In this document: piece by piece, positions 1 to 6,068 of the stretch
Layout of the letters: the number at the start of each line of letters is the position of its first letter
Position numbering within the stretch: the stretch's first letter is position 1
Origin: Verrucomicrobia bacterium 12-59-8
GTDB taxonomy: Bacteria > Verrucomicrobiota > Verrucomicrobiae > Verrucomicrobiales > Verrucomicrobiaceae
NCBI GenBank assembly: GCA_002279765.1
Contig: NCCR01000225.1
Coordinates: forward strand, 1-7,037
DNA length: 7,037 nucleotides
Direction of reading: 5' to 3'
The notes under the pieces: model-generated
The model's input: only the letters and a program-made list of their open reading frames with translations
Databases searched by the model: none
Told to the model about the DNA's origin: nothing
Program-made: the position numbers and the translations under genes

Positions 1-1758
1 AAGCTGGAGCAAGGAAATCAAAGCGAGAGTGACCGCATTGTCCGTGGCGGGATAGAGCTGCGATTCGCACACGATCTCCATGCCCGTGGTCGCGCGTAGT
101 TCTTCGGCGACTTCATTTGCACTCTTGTTCCCACGCACCAGCACCGCGCAGGTCAGACCGCGCTCCAGCGGGCGGATTTCCTTCAGCAGGGCCGCCACGA
201 TGGGTGTGGTACCCGTGCCTTCCTCGGGCGGCACGCCCAGAAGCGCCGCATAACCGCTGAGATGCTGATTGCGCGCCGCCGCCATGTGGGATTCGAAAGC
301 GAACCCGGCGGTGCAACCGGGCAGCAGCGCCTCGATGGCGGCTTTGTTTGCAAAGACTGCGTTCACGGCACCGAGCACTGCTGGTGCGCTGCGGAAGGAC
401 TGGCTGAGCGTGCGCGGCGCCAGGCCGTCCTCTTCATGATGCGGCCATTCCTTCAGCACATCGTCAAACAAACCTGGCTCAGCCTGACGCCAGAGGTAGA
501 TGGACTGCTTGGGATCGCCGACGGCGTAGAAGCTGCGCCTGCCGGAGACATCCTGCATCACTTCATCGACCAAGCCGCGCACTACATTCCACTGCACGCG
601 GCTGGTGTCCTGAAACTCATCGAACAACCAGTGATCATAACGCCCGTCGAGCCGAAACCAGAGATCACCGCTTTCCTCGTCTGCCCAGCCCGCACCGCCA
701 GTCGTCGCTGCCGCAAGCAGGCGCTGTACATCGGCAAAAGAGAGCCGGCCGCGCGAACGCACGCGGCGGGCATACTCGGCCTCATACAGCTCCATGAGAG
801 CCGCCATGCCCTGAGTGCGCTGCGCACGGCATTTGAGTTCGTTGTTCACGATCGCCTCGGCCACGTGCACCCAAGCGCGGGCGGTTTCACCTGAGAGCTC
901 GGATTTTTTACCGCGTCCCCAGCCGATCTCTGCACGGCCCGATTTTAAATCCTTCCAGACTTCGGCCGTTTTTTCCAAAAAAAACTTCACCCTCGGTGGC
1001 AGCGTGGCTCCAGGTTCCATCGTTGCGGATTGGGCGACCAATTGATCAAGGAAGCGCGCCCCTTCATCACCGCGTGGCACAAAACGGTCCCGCAGGTCAT
1101 TGATGGCCGCGGTGAGAGCGGCCGTGTTTTCCAAAGCGAGCGCCGACGGCATGCCCCAGCGTGAAACATCTGCGCTGTCGAGCCAGGTGGCATGGTGATC
1201 GTTGATCCAAGATTCCAAGCTGCTCACCGCACTGCGCTCCTCGATGCCAAAGGTCGCCTGCTTGAAACCTTCGAGCAGTGCGCGGCCCGCCTTGTCATCG
1301 CGTGAGGAATGAATGCGTTCGAGCAGGGCATCGAGGGCTTCATGCCGTGCCTGTGCTGCTTCATTTTCAGCCATCACGCTGGCACCCAGCGGCAGACCGA
1401 GCTCCAGCGGAAAGCAGGCGGTGATGTTGGCAAAGAAGCTGTCCATCGTGCCAAGACGCAGACGATGGAGACGCTGCGTGACCTTGCGCAGGAGCACGAC
1501 AAACTCGGGCCATTGCTCAGGCAAGGGGGCCATGCCGGCAAAGTATTCCTCCGGCTTCTCCCCATGCTGGGAGAGCGCGGAGAGCCGCTGCAGGATGCGC
1601 TGAAAAAACTCACCGGCCGCCTTGCGCGTGAAGGTCATGGCCGCAATGCCCTCGGGCGGCTGCCCGAGCGCGAGCAGATGCAGGTGCCGCCGCACGAGCT
1701 GGTAGGTTTTACCAGAACCGGCGGAGGCGGAAACGAGGATGTGTTGGAGGCGGTTCAA
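1..1758 (-). CDS. UvrD/AddA/RecB-type superfamily 1 DNA helicase, N-terminal 586 residues (partial)
   Basis: The minus-strand frame is open without a stop from 1758 to the left edge. Helicase motifs appear in the right order: Walker A SASAGSGKT (residues 10-18), motif Ia MTFTRKAA (41-48), GRLSFADV (337-344), Walker B LFDEFQDTS (378-386), motif III VGDPKQSIYLWR (413-424), motif IV SFRSAPAVL (454-462) and CAVLVRGN (537-544). DEFQDTS and the very early Walker A match the AddA/RecB branch better than PcrA/UvrD itself. Such proteins are ATP-driven 3'-5' translocases; AddA and RecB process double-strand DNA ends for recombination, usually with an AddB or RecC partner. Motifs V and VI and any C-terminal nuclease domain lie outside the window, so helicase-nuclease status is unproven. 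TTG at 1758 is the only ATG, GTG or TTG codon between the upstream in-frame stop (1804-1806) and Walker A; no Shine-Dalgarno is evident. The gene follows the transporter gene by 45 bases, probably in one transcript. Confidence 0.93.
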   Translation of the reverse strand, partial: MNRLQHILVSASAGSGKTYQLVRRHLHLLALGQPPEGIAAMTFTRKAAGEFFQRILQRLSALSQHGEKPEEYFAGMAPLPEQWPEFVVLLRKVTQRLHRLRLGTMDSFFANITACFPLELGLPLGASVMAENEAAQARHEALDALLERIHSSRDDKAGRALLEGFKQATFGIEERSAVSSLESWINDHHATWLDSADVSRWGMPSALALENTAALTAAINDLRDRFVPRGDEGARFLDQLVAQSATMEPGATLPPRVKFFLEKTAEVWKDLKSGRAEIGWGRGKKSELSGETARAWVHVAEAIVNNELKCRAQRTQGMAALMELYEAEYARRVRSRGRLSFADVQRLLAAATTGGAGWADEESGDLWFRLDGRYDHWLFDEFQDTSRVQWNVVRGLVDEVMQDVSGRRSFYAVGDPKQSIYLWRQAEPGLFDDVLKEWPHHEEDGLAPRTLSQSFRSAPAVLGAVNAVFANKAAIEALLPGCTAGFAFESHMAAARNQHLSGYAALLGVPPEEGTGTTPIVAALLKEIRPLERGLTCAVLVRGNKSANEVAEELRATTGMEIVCESQLYPATDNAVTLALISLLQL

Positions 1759-1803
1759 CGTGACAGCGATGCAAGCCCACGCTGCGCGCCATGTCCAGCA
1801 CTC

Positions 1804-2685
1804 TCACTTTTCCACCCAGCGCCGAATCCACGGCAGAGCCAGCACGACGGCGACGATGACCGATGCGCCCAAATAAAACCCCGCGCTCATGTACTCGGCC
1901 TGCCCAAAGACAAGCGCTGCGAGAATGATGCCATACACCGGCTCCATGTTGTAAACGACATTCACCGTAAAGACGCTGACGCGGCGCAGCACATCCATGA
2001 AGCCCGCATAAGCGGCCACGGTGCAGACGAGGGCGAGCACCGCGAGCCAAAGCGCGGAGGCTGCATCTGGCAGCGCCGGGAGGAAACCGCCCTCAAGCCA
2101 CGGACGTGAAAGGAGCGCGGCGAGGCAGGCACCCGCCATTTGATAACTGCCGATGACGCTCCAGTGCGTGTCCTTGGCGACTTGCTGCTTGCTCAGAGTG
2201 GCGAAGAAAGCAGCCAGCACGGCGGAGGCAATGGCGACGGAGAAGCCGAGCCAGTAGCGGAATTCCACCTGATAGATGAGCCACACGGCGCCCACCATGA
2301 CCGCTCCCACGAGGAGCTCCGCAAACCGCCAGCGCCGTGAACCGTCGATGACTGGCTCGATCAGGGAGCACCATAGCATGGCCGTGGGCATCGCCGCCAG
2401 ACAGACGGAGGCGGTGGCCAGCCGGGCTGACCAGAAGAATAAGATCCAATGCAGCCCTAAAATCGCCCCCACCGCCAGCATCGCCAAAATTCTGCAGGGC
2501 GGAATCCATAGGGAATGCCCCATGCAGCGCGCCATCACAGCAAAGCAGAGCACCGCGAGCGAGGTGCGTCCCAGAACCACATCCACAGGCGGCAGCAAAA
2601 TAAGCTTGCCTAAAATCGCCGTGAGTCCCCAGGCCAGCACGACAAGATGCAGCTGGATGTAGTTGCGTACATTGGAACGGGGCAT
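1804..2685 (-). CDS. EamA/DMT-superfamily transporter, ten transmembrane helices
   Basis: This 293-residue protein is very hydrophobic, with about ten predicted membrane helices (roughly 10-30, 35-52, 66-84, 90-108, 121-138, 144-164, 176-193, 209-229, 236-257 and 266-286). They form two EamA repeats (about 10-137 and 146-284), the usual DMT layout and length. Family-like sequences include LAWGLTAILGKLI near the N-terminus, GRTSLAVL at 39-46, and NMEPVYGIILAALVFGQ at 246-262 in the second repeat. DMT proteins are inner-membrane carriers that export or import amino acids, metabolites or drugs; the substrate cannot be read from sequence. I chose the ATG at 2685, which leaves a short cytoplasmic N-terminus before helix 1. 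An in-frame TTG at 2727 would add 14 residues of no membrane or signal character. The C-terminus RRWVEK is positively charged. The gene is divergent from bamA and lies upstream of the helicase gene. Confidence 0.9.
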   Translation of the reverse strand: MPRSNVRNYIQLHLVVLAWGLTAILGKLILLPPVDVVLGRTSLAVLCFAVMARCMGHSLWIPPCRILAMLAVGAILGLHWILFFWSARLATASVCLAAMPTAMLWCSLIEPVIDGSRRWRFAELLVGAVMVGAVWLIYQVEFRYWLGFSVAIASAVLAAFFATLSKQQVAKDTHWSVIGSYQMAGACLAALLSRPWLEGGFLPALPDAASALWLAVLALVCTVAAYAGFMDVLRRVSVFTVNVVYNMEPVYGIILAALVFGQAEYMSAGFYLGASVIVAVVLALPWIRRWVEK

Positions 2686-2931
2686 GGCTGGCGGCAGGGC
2701 AGTTCCTCTAGCCGGGCAGGTGCTCAAAGCCCAGTTTTTTCAGCCGCAACCGGGACGAAAACCGTCCAAGGGAGCCTTTATCAGCCATCTGAGTGCGAAA
2801 ACATGGCAAGAACAGCCTCAGAACTTACGCCTTGACGTGGAGCGGTGCGGAAGCAGTAATGCAGGCTTGTCGTGCCCCAGTCTGGGCGTGCCTTGCCGTT
2901 CACTCTTTTCTCCCGTCTGCCTACTCTGCCC
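2686..2931. other. Divergent intergenic region between the transporter gene and bamA
   Basis: These 246 bases separate two outward-facing genes, so both sets of transcription signals should lie here. On the plus strand a promoter-like pair is seen at 2832-2860 (separate entry). On the minus strand I see no convincing -35/-10 pair for the transporter gene. An AGAGGA purine run lies 18 bases before its ATG, too far away for a standard ribosome binding site. Short reading frames crossing the region have no recognisable protein character. No intrinsic terminator, tRNA or long repeat is visible. Confidence 0.6.
2832..2860 (+). promoter_or_regulatory. Candidate sigma-70-type promoter for bamA
   Basis: TTGACG (2832-2837) matches the -35 consensus at five of six bases. 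After a 17-base spacer, AGTAAT (2855-2860) matches the -10 consensus TATAAT at four of six. The predicted transcript would start near 2867 and give a leader of about 65 bases before the bamA ATG. The -10 box is weak in its first two bases, and no regulator site is recognised. This is a consensus match only, and the sigma factor preferences of this organism are unknown. Confidence 0.42.
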
Positions 2932-5286
2932 ATGTCTATGAATTACGGATCCTCCCTCCCGTCCCGCCTGACGCTATTTTTTGTAGTGGCCATCACAGCA
3001 CTAATCGTCACGCCGCAGCAGGTGCGAGCACAAACCGGTCTGCCCGCAGCCCCTTCGGCCAGGAAGATCGTGCAGGATGTTCAAATCGTCCTCAAGGGTG
3101 CGGTGAGACTGGATGAAAATCGCGTTCGCAGCCAGCTTTCCACCCGCGTGGGCCAGCCGTTCAGCAACGAATCCGTGGAACGCGACATTCGCGCGCTCTA
3201 CAGCACGGGCGCCGTGGAGAATCTGGACATCCGTGCGGTGGACGTGGCAGGTGGCGTCAGAGTGATCGTCGAAATCATTGGTCGCGGCGGCATTTCCGAC
3301 ATCAGCTTCATTGGCAACACTGCCATCGACAACGACAAGCTGCGCAAAGAGATCCTGGTCAAAGTGGGTGACCCGGTGGATGACATCAAGCTTTCGGCTG
3401 CGCAGCAAAAGATCGTGGAGCTGTATGAAAAGAAGGGCTTCTCCGATGTGATCGTCAGCTATGACATCGCCCCGTCCGCCCGTGAGGGATTCTCCTCGGT
3501 GGCTTTTAAAATCGATGAAGGTGCGCGCGGCATCATTCATGACATCCGTTTCGAGGGCAACACCGCCATCAAGTCGCGCGTGCTGCGCGGCAAGATCAAA
3601 TCCCAGAAACACCACATCTGGAACCTGTGGGGCAAAAAGGGCAAGCTGAGCAATCAGGATCTGCAGGAAGACATCAAGAAGATCGAGCAGGCTTTCCAGG
3701 ATGAAGGCTATGTCTATGCCAAGGTGACCGAAGTGCGCCGTGAGCCGGTTTCCGCCAAGGAGATGGACCTCGTGTACGTCATCAATGAAGGTGCCAAGTA
3801 TGACGTGTCAGGGGTCAAGATTGCTGGCAACACCATTTTCACCCAGGAAGCTTTAACTCCCGGCATCAAGACCGAGGCCGGATTCCCTTACGTCGGCAGC
3901 TACATCAAGGCTGACGAAAAAATGATCCAGGATTACTATGGCTCCCGTGGCTACGCGGATGCGCGGGTGGAGACCAGCATTATCGAAACCGGCGCCGGAC
4001 AGGTTGCCGTGGCTTACAACATCACCGAAGGCACCAAGTCTTACATCAGCAAGGTCAACATCTCGGGGAACTCTGTGACCAAGGATGAGGTCATCCGTCG
4101 CGAACTGCCCTTCGCACCAGGCGAAGAACTGAACACCGTGAAGATCGAAGCGGGCAAAAACCGCCTGCAAAACCTGAATTATTTCAGCACGGTGGACATC
4201 CGCAACACGCCTACCACGGCCCCCGGCTACAAGGATGTGGACATCAACGTGGCCGAGCAGTCCACCGGAACGGTGAACTTTGGCGCAGGCTTCAGCTCCA
4301 TCGACAGCATCACGGGCTTCATCCAGGTGACCCAGACCAACTTCGACATCCGCGACTGGAAAGATTTCCGCGGCGGCGGCCAGCGTTTCAATGCCAACAT
4401 CCGCGCGGGTGCGCTCCGTCGTGACGTGACCATCAGCTGGACCGAGCCGTGGTTCCTGGGCCGTGAGCTGGCACTCACCATTGAGGCATTCTACCATAAC
4501 CTCAACTACCTCTCCAACTTCTTCAACCAGACCAACGTGGGCATCTCGTCCGGGTTGCGCAAACGTCTGGGCGAGCACTCCTACATCGAAAGCACCTACA
4601 CCCTCCAGCAAATCACGATCGACGACATCGCCAGCGGAGCCTCGGCACTGATCGCTGCGGAAGCCGGATCCTACATTCAAAGCAAGGTGGATGTGAACTG
4701 GGTGCACGACACACGCGACAGCGTCTTCATCACACGCAGCGGTCACAAGCTGGAAGCAGGATTGCTTTTGTCAGGTCTCGGGGGCGACGTCCCGGTTTAT
4801 GGCGGCAACATCGGCGGCCAGCAGTATTTCAACCTGCCGGGAGACACCATTCTGAGCTTCGAAGGAATGTTCCGCGTAGCCAACAGCTGGGGCAACAAAC
4901 CTGTGCCTATCTTTGAGCGCCTGTTCCTCGGCGGTGCCAACAACCTGCGCGGCTTCACCTATCGTCATGCCGGCCCCAAGGATGCCACCGGTGAACCCAT
5001 CGGCGGCCTGACCTCCATCTATGCGAGCAGCGAATTTTCCGTGCCAGTGCACATCACTGCCAACATTGAGAAGTCACCTCGCGTGGTGTTCTTCGGCGAC
5101 ATCGGCACCGTTAGCGGAGCCACCGGTGCCACCACCGGCGACGGCATGGTGTACTCCGATGCCGGCATCGGCCTGCGTCTCTTCCTTCCCGTCGGCCCCA
5201 TCCGTGTTGACTACGCGGTGCCGATCGGCAAGGACGCCACATCAGGCGGCGGTCGTTTCCAGTTCAACATGGGCTACAAGTTCTAG
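2932..5286 (+). CDS. bamA: Outer membrane protein assembly factor BamA (Omp85 family)
   Basis: BamA is the core of the BAM complex, which folds and inserts beta-barrel proteins into the outer membrane. The 784-residue product starts with a signal peptide: a hydrophobic stretch LTLFFVVAITALIV, then a likely cleavage after VRA (residue 33). Five POTRA domains follow at about 45-118, 120-197, 200-287, 289-368 and 370-443. Repeated cues are FIGNTAI, FEGNTAI, IAGNTIF and ISGNSVT at the first strands of POTRA 2-5. The barrel spans about 445-784. It holds the loop-6 motif as GGANNLRGF (667-675, LRGF in place of the usual VRGF), the late-strand sequence GIGLRLFLPVGPIRVDYAVP, and a C-terminal beta-signal ending in phenylalanine (FQFNMGYKF). 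E. coli BamA is about 810 residues, so this one is full length. I chose the ATG at 2932 because it directly precedes the signal peptide; ATG 2938 is equally possible, and a GTG at 2872 would bury the signal. There is no Shine-Dalgarno; the preceding bases are pyrimidine-rich. The chaperone gene follows after 62 bases. Confidence 0.97.
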   Translation: MSMNYGSSLPSRLTLFFVVAITALIVTPQQVRAQTGLPAAPSARKIVQDVQIVLKGAVRLDENRVRSQLSTRVGQPFSNESVERDIRALYSTGAVENLDIRAVDVAGGVRVIVEIIGRGGISDISFIGNTAIDNDKLRKEILVKVGDPVDDIKLSAAQQKIVELYEKKGFSDVIVSYDIAPSAREGFSSVAFKIDEGARGIIHDIRFEGNTAIKSRVLRGKIKSQKHHIWNLWGKKGKLSNQDLQEDIKKIEQAFQDEGYVYAKVTEVRREPVSAKEMDLVYVINEGAKYDVSGVKIAGNTIFTQEALTPGIKTEAGFPYVGSYIKADEKMIQDYYGSRGYADARVETSIIETGAGQVAVAYNITEGTKSYISKVNISGNSVTKDEVIRRELPFAPGEELNTVKIEAGKNRLQNLNYFSTVDIRNTPTTAPGYKDVDINVAEQSTGTVNFGAGFSSIDSITGFIQVTQTNFDIRDWKDFRGGGQRFNANIRAGALRRDVTISWTEPWFLGRELALTIEAFYHNLNYLSNFFNQTNVGISSGLRKRLGEHSYIESTYTLQQITIDDIASGASALIAAEAGSYIQSKVDVNWVHDTRDSVFITRSGHKLEAGLLLSGLGGDVPVYGGNIGGQQYFNLPGDTILSFEGMFRVANSWGNKPVPIFERLFLGGANNLRGFTYRHAGPKDATGEPIGGLTSIYASSEFSVPVHITANIEKSPRVVFFGDIGTVSGATGATTGDGMVYSDAGIGLRLFLPVGPIRVDYAVPIGKDATSGGGRFQFNMGYKF

Positions 5287-5348
5287 CCCCTGTGTTTCGG
5301 ACATTTTGTTTTGTCTGCCCCCTCAATCCCGTTCAACCCCCCATACTT

Positions 5349-5984
5349 ATGATTCGCAGCGCGTTCATCGCCCTTATCCTCGCCACCGTCTCCCTCCAGG
5401 CCGCCGATCTCAAAATCGGTGTGATCGACATGTCCAAAGTCTTCCAGGAGTTCCACAAAACCAAGTCTGCCGCCGAAAAGTACAAGGCCAATTACGAAAA
5501 AGCCGCCCAGGAAATGACTGAGCGTCAGAACGTGTACAAAAGTCTGGCCGCAGAAGCACAAAAGATGCAGAAGATGGCCCAGGATCCCATCATCACCCCC
5601 GAACAACGTCAGAAATACGGCGCTGAACTCGGTGAAAAAGTGAAGGAAATCCGCTCCATGGAGATGGAAATGCAGGAATTCGCCGATCGCCGTCAGCAGC
5701 AGCTCAAGCAGGAGGACATGCAGATCCGCAAAGGCCTCTACGAAGAAATTCTTGTGGTGGTCCGCGACCGTTCCAAGGCAGACGCATATGACATGGTCTT
5801 TGACAAGACCGGCGTCAGCCTCTCCACGGTGCCGATCATTCTGCACGTCAGAGAAGGCGCCGCCACCGACCTCACCGATCAGCTCATCGTTGAGCTGAAC
5901 AAGGATGCACCGCCTCCTGGAGCCGAGCCGAAGAAGGAAGACGCAGCGGCTCCTGCGCCGAAGGCTGACGCCCCTAAGAAATAA
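5349..5984 (+). CDS. OmpH/Skp-family periplasmic chaperone with an extended Ala/Pro/Lys-rich tail
   Basis: Skp trimers hold unfolded outer-membrane proteins in the periplasm and hand them to the BAM machinery. The 211-residue product has a short signal peptide (hydrophobic FIALILATVSLQA, likely cleavage after residue 18). The family's first beta strand follows as LKIGVIDMSKVFQEF (21-35). Next are two long charged helices (about 36-77 and 84-140) joined by a DPIITPEQ turn, the expected coiled-coil hairpin of the Skp tentacle. A compact C-terminal strand region, with VFDKTGVSL and VPIILHV, runs to about 185. Residues 186-211 consist only of D, A, P, G, E and K, a tail absent from E. coli Skp (about 160 residues when full length). 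I chose ATG 5349 because it begins at the signal peptide; an upstream in-frame alternative start (5292) would place 19 extra residues before it. The 62-base gap after bamA holds no terminator-like hairpin, so co-transcription with bamA is likely. No Shine-Dalgarno is visible; the 5' bases are C-rich. Confidence 0.92.
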   Translation: MIRSAFIALILATVSLQAADLKIGVIDMSKVFQEFHKTKSAAEKYKANYEKAAQEMTERQNVYKSLAAEAQKMQKMAQDPIITPEQRQKYGAELGEKVKEIRSMEMEMQEFADRRQQQLKQEDMQIRKGLYEEILVVVRDRSKADAYDMVFDKTGVSLSTVPIILHVREGAATDLTDQLIVELNKDAPPPGAEPKKEDAAAPAPKADAPKK

Positions 5985-6006
5985 AGCGCGACCGTCAAAT
6001 TTTCGA

Positions 6007-6040
6007 GGCACGCCGCAGACACTTGCGGCGTGCCTTTTTT
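6007..6040 (+). terminator. Rho-independent terminator after the skp gene
   Basis: A perfect 11-base-pair GC-rich stem is formed by GGCACGCCGCA (6007-6017) and TGCGGCGTGCC (6024-6034) around the six-base loop GACACT. Six T residues follow directly (6035-6040), then G and four more T. The flanking A6006-T6035 pair could extend the stem. It begins 22 bases after the skp stop codon and ends 28 bases before the lpxD ATG. The T run lies only on the plus-strand side, so it should act on rightward transcription. Confidence 0.93.
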
Positions 6041-6068
6041 GTTTTAGCGTTAGACCTTAGTCTGCGCC

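Noticed and set aside
1759..1803. Possible fusion or stop-codon readthrough between transporter and helicase, which share a frame
   Set aside because: Sharing a frame has a one-in-three chance. A ten-helix carrier fused to a helicase has no precedent I know, and TTG 1758 gives a normal helicase N-terminus.
1709..2050. 113-residue minus-strand frame covering the transporter-helicase junction
   Set aside because: It is an out-of-frame shadow of both genes, and its Arg/His/Pro-rich sequence lacks domain character.
1309..2109. 266-residue plus-strand open frame across the helicase and transporter genes
   Set aside because: It is antisense to two well-supported genes, crosses their junction and shows no recognisable motif. 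The same holds for the shorter plus-strand frame at 262-894.
3853..4746. 297-residue open frame on the minus strand inside bamA
   Set aside because: It lies wholly antisense to a certain gene, has low-complexity D/H/V/A-rich composition and shows no known motif. Such shadows are expected opposite GC-rich coding DNA.
5117..5146. Local repeat of ACCGGTGCC/ACCACCGGC within bamA
   Set aside because: It encodes a Gly/Ala/Thr-rich stretch in the barrel, is only a few bases per unit, and fits an ordinary extracellular-loop or turn sequence.
5283..6011. 242-residue open frame on the minus strand opposite skp
   Set aside because: It mirrors the skp codons, and its 5' end would lie in the terminator stem. 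The F/L/H/G-rich sequence has no domain character.
6044..6063. Three TTAG copies and a small inverted repeat AGAC-CTTA-GTCT before lpxD
   Set aside because: Four-base arms in a short T-rich stretch are easily explained by chance; there is no other sign of an operator.
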